A stretch of 64,000 nt of DNA from Macrostomum hystrix. Its lineage: Eukaryota > Platyhelminthes > Macrostomidae. Positions within the stretch are counted from its first letter, which is position 1; the number at the start of each line of letters is the position of its first letter. Below are positions 51,640-63,300 of the stretch, piece by piece. Location of the stretch: the NCBI GenBank assembly GCA_950097015.1, contig CATNEN010000003.1:3513501-3577500 (forward strand). The letters are read 5' to 3'. The translations under genes and the position numbers were made by a program. The notes under the pieces were generated by a model. The model was not told the origin of the DNA. It saw nothing but the letters and a program-made list of their open reading frames with translations, and searched no databases.

Positions 51640-52635
51640 TCTAGTTATCCCTGATGAATTCAGCATGTTCTAGATCTAGTTATCCCTGATGAATTCAGCA
51701 TGCTCTAGATCTAGTTATCCCTGATGAATTCAGCATGCTCTAGATCTAGTTATCCCTGATGAATTCAGCATGTTCTAGATCTAGTTATCCCTGATGAATT
51801 CAGCATGCTCTAGATCTAGTTATCCCTGATGAATTCAGCATGCTCTAGATCTAGTTATCCCTGATGAATTCAGCATGCTCTAGATCTAGTTATCCCTGAT
51901 GAATTCAGCATGCTCTAGATCTAGTTATCCCTGATGAATTCAGCATGCTCTAGATCTAGTTATCCCTGATGAATTCAGCATGCTCTAGATCTAGTTATCC
52001 CTGATGAATTCAGCATGCTCTAGATCTAGTTATCCCTGATGAATTCAGCATGCTCTAGATCTAGTTATCCCTGATGAATTCAGCATGCTCTAGATCTAGT
52101 TATCCCTGATGAATTCAGCATGCTCTAGATCTAGTTATCCCTGATGAATTCAGCATGCTCTAGATCTAGTTATCCCTGATGAATTCAGCATGTTCTAGAT
52201 CTAGTTATCCCTGATGAATTCAGCATGCTCTAGATCTAGTTATCCCTGATGAATTCAGCATGCTCTAGATCTAGTTATCCCTGATGAATTCAGCATGCTC
52301 TAGATCTAGTTATCCCTGATGAATTCAGCATGCTCTAGATCTAGTTATCCCTGATGAATTCAGCATGCTCTAGATCTAGTTATCCCTGATGAATTCAGCA
52401 TGCTCTAGATCTAGTTATCCCTGATGAATTCAGCATGCTCTAGATCTAGTTATCCCTGATGAATTCAACATGCTCTAGATCTAGTTATCCCTGATGAATT
52501 CAGCATGCTCTAGATCTAGTTATCCCTGATGAATTCAGCATGCTCTAGATCTAGTTATCCCTGATGAATTCAGCATGCTCTAGATCTAGTTATCCCTGAT
52601 GAATTCAGCATGCTCTAGATCTAGTTATCCCTGAT
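51640..52635 (+). repeat. Minisatellite, 35 bp, very homogeneous
   Basis: About 28 units containing TCTAGATCTAGTTATCCCTG and GATGAATTCAGCATGC. Almost the only variation is TGTTC/TGCTC and one CAACATG. The unit packs the palindromes TCTAGA, AGATCT, GAATTC and GCATGC. Confidence 0.96.
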
Positions 52636-53264
52636 TTAATAGACTGACACAATGCAGGATACTTTAATAAATTAATTACGGATAGTTGATAATACCTTTA
52701 TTACTACTGTTGGTAGCATATGAAAAAAAATATTCTGTTTTGTGTAGTGTGCGAAATTTAAAAGTTTCAATTTAGAAGCGAAACAAATTAAGCATACGAG
52801 AATATAACTCTAGTCGTTAATTAATAGTTTATAAGCAAAAAACCAGTGCATTACTTGTTATATAATCATATCTCATAAATAGATACAGATATAAAATTAT
52901 TCAATTACCCTGACTAAAATCGGCACATCACAGTGATCATTTTGTATCAATGCATTAATTTTGCTCTTAGGAAAAAAGCGAATGATATTAAAACATAGAA
53001 TGTCAAAGAAATTAATCATCTTGCTCAGTTACACATCGCATTATAAACTAAATAGTGGACCTATTCTTCAACCAAATAGACAAGGAACAGAAACATTAAC
53101 TGATTAACCTCTGTAGATAGATGCTTGAACTTTAGTCTAAAATCCTATCAAAGATGCTGCTCTAGATCCTACTGAAGACACTACTCAATATTACAATTTA
53201 AGACTCTACTCAAAATCCTTCCATCCAGGCTTACTCAAAATCCTTCCAATAGCATACTCAAGAC
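52636..53264. other. AT-rich spacer, nothing recognised
   Basis: Unique AT-rich sequence. From about 53130 it begins to show ACTCAA-type words that lead into the next array. Confidence 0.45.
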
Positions 53265-54110
53265 TAGACCCTACTCGAGAGCTTACTCAAGAACCTACTC
53301 AAGAGCTTACTCAATAACCAACTCGAGAGCTTACTCAATAACCAACTCGAGAGCTTACTCAAGAACCTACTCAAGAGCTTACTCAAGAACCTACTCAAGA
53401 GCTTACTCAAGAGCTTACTCAATAACCTACTCAAGAGCTTACTCAAGAACCTACTCAAGAGCTTACTCAAGAACCTACTCAAGAGCTTACTCAAGAACCT
53501 ACTCAAGAGCTTACTCAATAACCAACTCGAGAGCTTACTCAATAACCAACTCGAGAGCTTACTCAATAACCAACTCGAGAGCTTACTCAATAACCAACTC
53601 GAGAGCTTACTCAAGAACCTACTCAAGAGCTTACTCAAGAACCTACTCAAGAGCTTACTCAATAACCAACTCGAGAGCTTACTCAAGAACCTACTCAAGA
53701 GCTTACTCAAGAACCTACTCAAGAGCTTACTCAAGAACCTACTCAAGAGCTTACTCAAGAGCTTACTCAATAACCTACTCAAGAGCTTACTCAAGAACCT
53801 ACTCAAGAGCTTACTCAAGAACCTATTCAAGAGCTTACTCAAGAACCTACTCAAGAGCTTACTCAAGAACCTACTCAAGAGCTTACTCAAGAACCTACTC
53901 AAGAGCTTACTCAAGAACCTACTCAAGAGCTTACTCAAGATCCTTCGAAGAGCATATTCAAGACTCGACTCTACTTGAGACCCTACTCAAGACCTTATCC
54001 TACTAAAGACCCTACTCAAGACCTTATCCTACTAAAGACCCTACTCAAGAGCATATATTACTAAAAAGGATACTCAAAAGCATACTCAAGAACCTACTTA
54101 AGAGTGTGCT
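53265..54110 (+). repeat. Minisatellite, 12/24 bp
   Basis: Alternating 12-mers AGAGCTTACTCA and AGAACCTACTCA, with AATAACCAACTCG variants. The edge from 53945 to 54110 is degenerate. The long minus-strand frame (LLSRFLSK) follows from the 24-bp period. Confidence 0.93.
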
Positions 54111-54193
54111 CAGTTTAAGATTAGACCCTGCACAAGATTCTAGATTCTAGAAAAGCCTATGCAACACCCTTCACAACAGCCTACTCAGGATCT

Positions 54194-55708
54194 CTAGGCT
54201 CCGTGTTCGCCGCCCCCAATGGCGTGATGCATCGCAGCCACCAAGGCCATCAGCAGGGCGCCGGTCAGAGCCAGCCCTGGCGAAGCCGGACCTTCTGGCA
54301 GGCGCGGCAAGATGTGCACAAAGGCCGCCTGCAGTCCCGCCCCGGAAGCTGCCACGAGGAGTGCGAATTGTACAGCCGTGCCAGCAGCCGAGTGCACGCT
54401 GGCCGTTAGACCCCCAAGCAACAGGGAGCCGGAGGCGGCAATCGAGTAGGCCACCAGGGCGAAGATGCCCCACCGTCTGGCAGAAGGGCTGCCGGCGCCG
54501 CCGCTGATGGCGTCACTCCAGGCCAGGCCGACAACCAGGCCGCAGCAGGCTTCGTGCAGACACTTGCCCAGGGCGATAAACAGCGGCGATGCCACGGTCA
54601 ACATGTTCGGCATTGCCAGGCCCTCCACAATGGCTTTTAGAAGCAGAGCGGCTGTGATTAGAGCAGCCGTGGTAGGGTCCTGCCGGTACGAAGTCAAATA
54701 TATGTACAGTTTTATCCAGACAGTAACTTATTGAGAACTTAAGAAAGTTTCCTATCCGATCTATCCGATGAATCAACTTCTAGAACGAAAAAATTATTTT
54801 CAAAATTTGGGGGAGCGATAAATGGGGCTTTGGTGACGCAATCAGGGGTGGTCGATTCAGGTGGAACTGAATCGATCGATAATTTTAATTGCTCTAGCGC
54901 TAACGCCAGTATACTGATGTACATACGCCAGTATACTGATGTACATACGTGGAGAGAAAGAAAGGGACGAAAGTAAATTAATCAATAAGGCAGAAAGGAG
55001 TGAGGAAGTCTGGGCAGATGTACATCCCCCGTGAGTGGGTGCCTGTTTACAGAATCTGTTTGCTGTACTGTTAAATCAAATCTCTCCAATTGCCCGAAAT
55101 GACGTCATCATAAAAGTGCACGTCACCTGCAGCGCAGAAGGTGTGGCATCCGAGCAGCAGCCGCCGCCATCTCCCGTCGTCGGCTCCGTCACCAGAGGCT
55201 TGGCCTCGTCGCTCTGAGCTCGCCGCCTTTTGATCTCCTCGAAGCCGCAGCGAATCAGCCAGAGCAGCAGGCAGGCACCGAGGCAGGCTGCCATCGGAGC
55301 TAGAGAGGCCGACGCTAAACAGCGATGGTTGCTTGAGCACAGCTGCTTGAAGGCCGCTGCGGTGGCTGGGATCAGACCGATGAACACCATCGCCAGGATT
55401 ACACCAACTCCCAGAGCGGTGAGGTAGCCAGTTGCCATGGCAACGCGCTGCCTATGATGCCTGAGTCGTTCGTTGCGCGCCGTTTGATCCGCCTTGTCGG
55501 CCTCGTCGACAGCCGCCGCCTTGGACGACACGATGCCAAGGATGACGCAGGGAGCCAGGGCGCTGATGAGGCAGACAGCCAGTGTGGCTATTGCTATGCC
55601 GGACAGTAGCGGCCATTGCCCGAAGGCCGTAGAAGTTGGCGGCGTTGTTGACGGCGAAGCGCTGGTGGAATAGACGGGAGCAATGCCGCCGTGACCGCTG
55701 TGATCCAT
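54194..55708 (-). CDS. ZIP-type (SLC39) metal transporter, two exons
   Basis: ZIP proteins carry zinc or related metals into the cytosol across eight membrane segments. Exons (minus): 55708-55127 and 54679-54194; the intron is GT..AG, phase 0; 355 aa. A serine/threonine-rich N-terminus leads into TM1 (about residues 31-58), TM2 (ALGVGVILAMVFIGLIPAT) and TM3 (APMAACLGACLLLWLIRCGFEE), then a variable loop, cysteine- rather than histidine-rich. In exon 2, TM4 reads LLLKAIVEGLAM where ZIP1-3 have an LLHSxFEGLAVG-like motif, so the metal-site histidine is lysine while the glutamate stays. TM5 keeps a histidine (ALGKCLHEACCGLVVGL). TM7 resembles the family's FLxxxxxEILP (AAFVHILPRLPEG). Length fits ZIP1-3 (about 310-325) with a longer N-terminus. 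I am fairly sure of the family; transport activity is uncertain because of the substitution. Confidence 0.72.
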
Positions 55709-55884
55709 GATCTGGCGATTCCAGGAAATTCACAATGCTAGTTAGAAAATTGCCTTTAAATTATTGTAATTTTCATCCGAAGCCACCCCCGAATCTACTC
55801 TAAGACGCTAAAGGACATAAACACAGAATTCGAACTTCAGACCTCTCGTTAAAAAGCTAGAAGCTATAATTAATAATAAAAAAA

Positions 55885-56132
55885 TTGATTACACCTGCCC
55901 CAATTGGGTCAGATGTGCAGCCGACAGCACAGCCGCAGAGCATGCGTACGGCTGTTCAGTCCATGGACTGGGGGGACGCCACACCCACCCTCAATTACCC
56001 CAGTTGATGCTGGTACCCATTTAACAGCTGGGTGAACTGAAGCAATGCAGAGTTAAGTGTCCTGCTAAAGGACACAAATTGTTCCAGTGGATTTGGGAAT
56101 CGAACCCCCGACGTTCAAGTCGCGAGTTTGGT
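55885..56132 (-). mobile_element. tRNA-derived SINE, family 2, copy 4
   Basis: Minus-strand copy with the same body and B-box region (GGGGGTTCGATTCCC). An internal deletion of about 30 bases shortens the segment between CAGCCGTACGC and GCTGTGCTGTCGG. Immediately upstream of the ZIP-like gene and next to a family 1 SINE. Confidence 0.8.
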
Positions 56133-56152
56133 GACACTAGACATAATTTCAT

Positions 56153-56425
56153 ATAATTTTGGTGACACTAGACCCGCAGCCAGCGAGGAGGCAATTCTGC
56201 CCATTTCGTGAGCTCACACAGGTGTGTACATCTGCCCTGACTTTCTCATCGTCAGGCAGTGTACACTCTCACTGCGCCTTGGAGGTTGGCCCTCAAGGGC
56301 GTAAATTGCACGACAAGCCCCCAAAGCCTTCTCTCCGCGGCTGCGCCCCAAATAAATGCAGAATCGAGCTTAGGTACCTTGGTGCGAGAGGCAGATGCGT
56401 TAACGGCGACTTAGGACTTTATCTT
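56153..56425 (-). mobile_element. tRNA-derived SINE, family 1, minus-strand copy
   Basis: The reverse complement has the head (GTTAACGC..., CTCTCGCACCAAGGTACC, AAGCTCGATTC) and body (TTATTTGGGGCGCAGCCGCG, GAGAAAGTCAGGGCAGATGT). The words GGTGACACTAGAC occur twice at its 3' side (about 56130 and 56160). Confidence 0.78.
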
Positions 56426-56934
56426 ACCTTATTTTATAAAATCTGGATTTATTTCACTTCTCAGCGAATTGAGCAGGTTAATCTAGACTCAATTTTTCAT
56501 TTAATAATGTGAGCTAATATACAAACTGAAACATTCGTAGGAATGAACTAAGCTATATGTTATTGACTGAGTACTGCTCAGCACTTTATAAATGTTAACT
56601 ATTTGAGTCGTGGAGAGCCAGGCAAGCAGATTGTGACTTCCTTTGCAGATCGAATGCTGCGCGATCGTGTTCAGTACAGAAGAAAATGGTTAACTATTCT
56701 GTACTATGGGAGCGGAACTGTGCAAAGCAGGTGGAATCACAATTATTGGAAATAATTCAAACTGATCTGTTTAGACTGAGTTGGGGTGTATGGGTACACT
56801 AGATTAGACTGCGACTTGAACTATTTTGTGAGTATTCAGTTAGCGAGTACAAAAATATAGACACAGTTTTAGAACATTGTGACTGTGTGACAGGGTGGAA
56901 AATGCGCGAATGAATGGCCGTTTGGGGGGAATCG
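56426..56934. other. AT-rich spacer, nothing recognised
   Basis: Unique sequence before the three terminal arrays. No gene supported. Confidence 0.45.
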
Positions 56935-59258
56935 GAAAGGGGGGAGAATAGGGGAGAGGGGAGAATAGGAGAGGGAGGGGAGAATAGGAGAGGGAGGGGA
57001 GAATAGGAGAGAGAGGGGGAGAATAGGAGAGAGAGGGGAGAATAGGAGAGAGAGGGGAGAATAGGAGAGAGAGGGGAGAATAGGAGAGAGAGGGGAGAAT
57101 AGGAGAGAGAGGGGAGAATAGGAGAGAGAGGGGAGAATAGGAGAGAGAGGGGAGAATAGGAGAGAGAGGGGAGAATAGGGGAGAGGGGAGAATAGGAGAG
57201 AGAGGGGAGAATAGGGGAGAGAGGGGAGAATAGGAGAGAGAGGGGGAGAATAGGGGAGAGGGGAGAATAGGAGAGAGAGGGGAGAATAGGAGAGAGAGGG
57301 GAGAATAGGAGAGAGAGGGGGAGAATAGGGGAGAGGGGAAAATAGTAGAGAGAGGGGAGAATAGGAGAGAGAGGGGAGAATAGGAGAGAGAGGGGAGAAT
57401 AGGAGAGAGAGGGGAGAATAGGGGAGAGGGGAGAATAGGAGAGAGAGGGGAGAATAGGGGAGAGAGGGGAGAATAGGAGAGAGAGGGGGAGAATAGGGGA
57501 GAGGGGAAAATAGTAGAGAGAGGGGAGAATAGGAGAGAGAGGGGAGAATAGGAGAGAGAGGGGAGAATAGGAGAGAGAGGGGAGAATAGGAGAGAGAGGG
57601 GAGAATAGGAGAGAGAGGGGAGAATAGGAAAGAGAGGGGAGAATAGGAGAGAGAGGGGAGAATAGGAGAGAGAGGGGAGAATAGGGGAGAGGGGAGAATA
57701 GGAGAGAGAGGGGGAGAATAGGCGAGAGGGGAGAATAGGAGAGAGAGGGGGAGAATAGGGGAGAGGGGAAAATAGTAGAGAGAGGGGAGAATAGGAGAGA
57801 GAGGGGAGAATAGGAGAGAGAGGGGAGAATAGGAGAGACAGAGGGAAGAATAGGAGAGAGGGGAGAATAGGAGAGAGAGGGGGAGAATAGGGGAGAGGGG
57901 AAAATAGTAGAGAGAGGGGAGAATAGGAGAGAGAGGGGAGAATAGGAGAGAGAGGGGAGAATAGGAGAGAGAGGGGAGAATAGGAGAGAGAGGGGGAGAA
58001 TAGGCGAGAGGGGAGAATAGGAGAGAGAGGGGGAGAATAGGGGAGAGGGGAAAATAGTAGAGAGAGGGGAGAATAGGAGAGAGAGGGGAGAATAGGAGAG
58101 AGAGGGGAGAATAGGAGAGAGAGGGGAGAATAGGAGAGAGAGGGGAGAATAGGAGAGAGAGGGGAGAATAGGAGAGAGAGGGGAGAATAGGAGAGAGGGG
58201 GGAGAATAGGGGAGAGGGGGGAGAATAGGAGAGAGAGGGGAGAATAGGAGAGAGAGGGGAGAATAGTAGAGAGAGGGGAGAATAGGAGAGAGAGGGGAGA
58301 ATAGGAGAGAGAGGGGAGAATAGGAGAGAGAGGGGAGAATAGGGGAGAGGGGAGAATAGGAGAGAGAGGGGAGAATAGGGGAGAGGGGAGAATAGGAGAG
58401 AGAGGGGAGAATAGGGGAGAGGGGAGAATAGGAGAGAGAGGGGGAGAATAGGGGAGAGGGGAAAATAGTAGAGAGAGGGGAGAATAGGAGAGAGAGGGGA
58501 GAATAGGAGAGAGAGGGGAGAATAGGAGAGAGAGGGGAGAATAGGAAAGAGAGGGGAGAATAGGGGAGAGGGGAGAATAGGAGAGAGAGGGGAGAATAGG
58601 GGAGAGGGGAGAATAGGAGAGAGAGGGGAGAATAGGAGAGAGGGGGGAGAATAGGGAGAGGGGGGAGAATAGGAGAGAGAGTGGAGAATAGGGGAGAGGG
58701 GGGAGAATAGGAGAGAGAGGGGAGAATAGGAGAGAGAGGGGAGAATAGGGAGAGGGGGGAGAATAGGGGAGAGGGGGGAGAATAGGGGAGAGGGGAGAAT
58801 AGGGGAGAGGGGGGAGAATAGGGGAGAGGGGGGAGAATAGGGGAGAGGGGGGAGAATAGGGGAGAGGGGGGAGAATAGGGGAGAGGGGGGAGAATAGGGG
58901 AGAGGGGAGAATAGGGGAGAGGGGGGAGAATAGGGGAGAGGGGGGAGAATAGGGGAGAGAGGGGAGAATAGGGGAGAGGGGGGAGAAAAGGGGAGAGGGG
59001 GGAGAATAGGAGAGAGAGGGGAGAATAGGACAGAGAGGGGAGAATAGGAGAGAGAGGGGAGAATAGGAGAGAGAGGGGAGAATAGGGAGAGGGGGGAGAA
59101 TAGGGGAGAGGGGGGAGAATAGGGGAGAGGGGGGAGAATAGGAGAGAGAGGGGAGAATAGGGAGAGAGGGGAGAATAGGAGAGACAGAGGGGAGAATAGG
59201 AGAGAGAGGGGAGAATAGGAGAGAGAGGGGAGAATTGGGGAGAGAGGGAAGAATAAGA
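56935..59258 (+). repeat. Purine-rich minisatellite, about 20 bp, 2.3 kb
   Basis: More than 110 units of GGGAGAATAGGAGAGAGAG with GGGGAGAGG variants. The plus strand is almost all A and G, with one T per unit. Confidence 0.96.
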
Positions 59259-59735
59259 TGTAGATCAGAATTAGAGATTTTTAATGCAAAGTAGATAATA
59301 TGTTCAGAAAAACTAAAACGGATGGAATCTTACTGTTCAGACTTATTAGATTTTTTATTAAACATTCAAACAACTTATGGAAATCAAATTAACAAATTTT
59401 TGAAATTTCGAAATACGCGTAAGTTTTAACACCATGCTAACATAAAAATTGTACTCATTATTTTCGAGCAACTATTTAAAAATTTTTTTCAACAATTGAA
59501 AACATTAGAAAGAATTAAATTATTTGAATTATAACATTAGTTAAGCCTTGTTGGTACAGCTGAATAATTGTAATTATTTGAACATGCTTCAAGCCAACAG
59601 TAGCAGTGTTGCGATTTGCATTTATCTGGTATTTTCATAAGCTTTGAAATATACTGTCATTTCACCTGCCTTAGTATGACTCAAACTAGCTGATCGTGTG
59701 AAGCGGTTTAGCGGATATTTTGGAAGTAAAATTAG
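59259..59735. other. AT-rich spacer between arrays
   Basis: Unique sequence, no gene supported. Confidence 0.45.
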
Positions 59736-60310
59736 GATGAGAGTGGTGGGAGAATGGGGATCAGAGCTACTGGGAGAAGGGGGATCAGAGCTAGTGGGAG
59801 AATGGGGATCAGAGTGGTGGGAGAATGGGGATCAGAGCTAGTGGGAGAATGGGGATCAGAGTGGTGGGAGAATGTGGATCAGAGCTAGTGGGAGAATGGA
59901 GATCAGAGCTAGTGGGAGAATGGGGATCAGGGCTAGTGGGAGAATGGGGATCAGAGCTAGTGGGAGAATGGGGATCAGAGCTAGTGGGAGAATGGGGATC
60001 AGAGCTAGTGGGAGAATGGAGATCAGAGCTACTGAGCTAGTGGGAGAATGGGGATCAGAGTGGTGGGAGAATGGGGATCAGAGCTAGTGGGAGAATGGGA
60101 ATCAGAGCTAGTGGGAGAATGGGGATCAGAGTGGTGGGAGAATGGGATCAGAGCTAGTGGGAGAATGGGGATCAGAGCTAGTGGGAGAATGGGGATCAGA
60201 GTGGTGGGAGAATGGGATCAGAGCTAGTGGGAGAATGGGGATCAGAGCTAGTGGGAGAATAGGGATCAGAGCTACTGAGCTAGTGGGAGAATGGGGATCC
60301 GATTGATGGG
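59736..60310 (+). repeat. Minisatellite, 24 bp
   Basis: About 24 units of GTGGGAGAATGGGGATCAGA plus four bases, with GAGCTA and GTG endings alternating. Open frames follow from the period. Confidence 0.95.
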
Positions 60311-60329
60311 AGAATGGGGAATAAGGTGT

Positions 60330-63300
60330 TGAGATAATGAGGAAGAGTGTTTTAGGAGAATGGGGAACAGTGTTTTAGGAGAGTGGGGAACAGTGTTTTA
60401 GGAGAATGGGGAACAGTGTTTTAGGAGAATGGGGAACAGTGTTTTAGGAGAATGGGGAACAGTGTTTTAGGAGAATGGGGAACAGTGTTTTAGGAGAATG
60501 GGGAACAGTGTTTTAGGAGAATGGGGAACAGTGTTTTAGGAGAATGGGGAACAGTGTTTTAGGAGAATGGGGAACAGTGTTTTAGAAGAATGGGGAACAG
60601 TGTTTTAGGAGAATGGGGAACAGTGTTTTAGGAGAATGGGTAACAGTGTTTTAGGAGAATGGGGAACAGTGTTTTAGGAGAGTGGGGAACAGTGTTTTAG
60701 AAGAATGGGGAACAGTGTTTTAGGAGAATGGGGAACAGTGTTTTAGGAGAATGGGGAACAGTGTTTTAGGAGAATGGGGAACAGTGTTTTAGGAGAATGG
60801 GGAACAGTGTTTTAGGAGAATGGGGAACAGTGTTTTAGGAGAATGGGGAACAGTGTTTTAGGAGAATGGGGAACAGTGTTTTAGGAGAATGGGGAACAGT
60901 GTTTTAGGAGAATGGGGAACAGTGTTTTAGGAGAATGGGGAACAGTGTTTTAGGAGAATGGGGAACAGTGTTTTAGGAGAATGGGGAACAGTGTTTTAGA
61001 AGAATGGGGAACAGTGTTTTAGGAGAATGGGGAACAGTATTTTAGGAGAATGGGGAACAGTGTTTTAGGAGAATGGGGAACAGTGTTTTAGAAGAATGGG
61101 GAACAGTGTTTTAGGAGAATGGGGAACAGTATTTTAGGAGAATGGGGAACAGTGTTTTAGGAGAATGGGGAACAGTGTTTTAGGAGAATGGGGAACAGTG
61201 TTTTAGGAGAATGGGGAACAGTGTTTTAGGAGAATGGGGAACAGTGTTTTAGGAGAATGGGGAACAGTGTTCTAGAAGAATGGGGAACAGTGTTTTAGGA
61301 GAATGGGGAACAGTGTTTTAGGAGAATGGGGAACAGTGTTTTAGGAGAATGGGGAACAGTGTTTTAGGAGAATGGGGAACAGTGTTTTAGAAGAATGGGG
61401 AACAGTGTTTTAGGAGAATGGGGAACAGTGTTTTAGGAGAATGGGGAACAGTGTTTTAGGAGAATGGGGAACAGTGTTTTAGGAGAATGGGGAACAGTGT
61501 TTTAGGAGAATGGGGAACAGTGTTTTAGGAGAATGGGGAACAGTGTTTTAGGAGAATGGGGAACAGTGTTTTAGGAGAATGGGGAACAGTGTTTTAGAAG
61601 AATGGGGAACAGTGTTTTAGAAGAATGGGGAACAGTGTTTTAGGAGAATGGGGAACAGTGTTTTAGAAGAATGGGGAACAGTGTTTTAGAAGAATGGGGA
61701 ACAGTGTTTTAGAAGAATGGGGAACACTGTTTTAGGAGAATGGGGAACAGTGTTTTAGGAGAATGGGGAACAGTGTTTTAGGAGAATGGGGAACAGTGTT
61801 TTAGAAGAATGGGGAACAGTGTTTTAGGAGAATGGGGAACAGTGTTTTAGGAGAATGGGGAACAGTGTTTTAGAAGAATGGGGAACAGTGTTTTAGGAGA
61901 ATGGGGAACAGTGTTTTAGGAGAATGGGGAACAGTGTTTTAGAAGAATGGGGAACAGTGTTTTAGGAGAATGGGGAACAGTGTTTTAGGAGAATGGGGAA
62001 CAGTGTTTTAGAAGAATGGGGAACAGTGTTTTAGGAGAATGGGGAACAGTGTTTTAGAAGAATGGGGAACAGTGTTTTAGGAGAATGGGGAACAGTGTTT
62101 TAGGAGAATGGGGAACAGTGTTTTAGGAGAATGGGGAACAGTGTTTTAGAAGAATGGGGAACAGTGTTTTAGAAGAATGGGGAACAGTGTTTTAGGAGAA
62201 TGGGGAACAGTGTTTTAGGAGAATGGGGAACAGTGTTTTAGGAGAATGGGGAACAGTGTTTTAGGAGAATGGGTAACAGTGTTTTAGGAGAATGGGGAAC
62301 AGTGTTTTAGGAGAATGGGGAACAGTGTTTTAGGAGAATGGGGAACAGTGTTTTAGGAGAATGGGGAACAGTGTTTTAGAAGAATGGGGAACAGTGTTTT
62401 AGGAGAATGGGGAACAGTGTTTTAGAAGAATGGGTAACAGTGTTTTAGGAGAATGGGGAACAGTGTTTTAGAAGAATGGGTAACAGTGTTTTAGGAGAAT
62501 GGGGAACAGTGTTTTAGGAGAATGGGGAACAGTGTTTTAGAAGAATGGGGAACAGTGTTTTAAGAGAATGGGGAACAGTGTTTTAGGAGAATGGGGAACA
62601 GTGTTTTAGGAGAATGGGGAACAGTGTTTTAGGAGAATGGGGAACAGTGTTTTAGGAGAATGGGGAACAGTGTTTTAGAAGAATGGGGAACAGTGTTTTA
62701 GGAGAATGGGGAACAGTGTTTTAGGAGAATGGGGAACAGTGTTTTAGGAGAATGGGGAACAGTGTTTTAGGAGAATGGGGAACAGTGTTTTAGGAGAATG
62801 GGGAACAGTGTTTTAGGAGAATGGGGAACAGTGTTTTAGGAGAATGGGTAACAGTGTTTTAGGAGAATGGGGAACAGTGTTTTAGGAGAATGGGGAACAG
62901 TGTTTTAGAAGAATGGGGAACAGTGTTTTAGGAGAATGGGGAACAGTGTTTTAGGAGAATGGGGAACAGTGTTTTAGGAGAATGGGGAACAGTGTTTTAG
63001 GAGAATGGGGAACAGTGTTTTAGGAGAATGGGGAACAGTGTTTTAGGAGAATGGGGAACAGTGTTTTAGGAGAATGGGGAACAGTGTTTTAGGAGAATGG
63101 GGAACAGTGTTTTAGGAGAATGGGGAACAGTGTTTTAGGAGAATGGGGAACAGTGTTTTAGGAGAATGGGGAACAGTGTTTTAGAAGAATGGGGAACAGT
63201 GTTTTAAGAGAATGGGGAACAGTGTTTTAGGAGAATGGGGAACAGTGTTTTAGGAGAATGGGGAACAGTGTTTTAGGAGAATGGGGAACAGTGTTTTAGG

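Noticed and set aside
54995-55070. Fragment of the family 1 SINE
   Set aside because: Only GTCTGGGCAGATGTACATC and a few following bases match. Too short to support.
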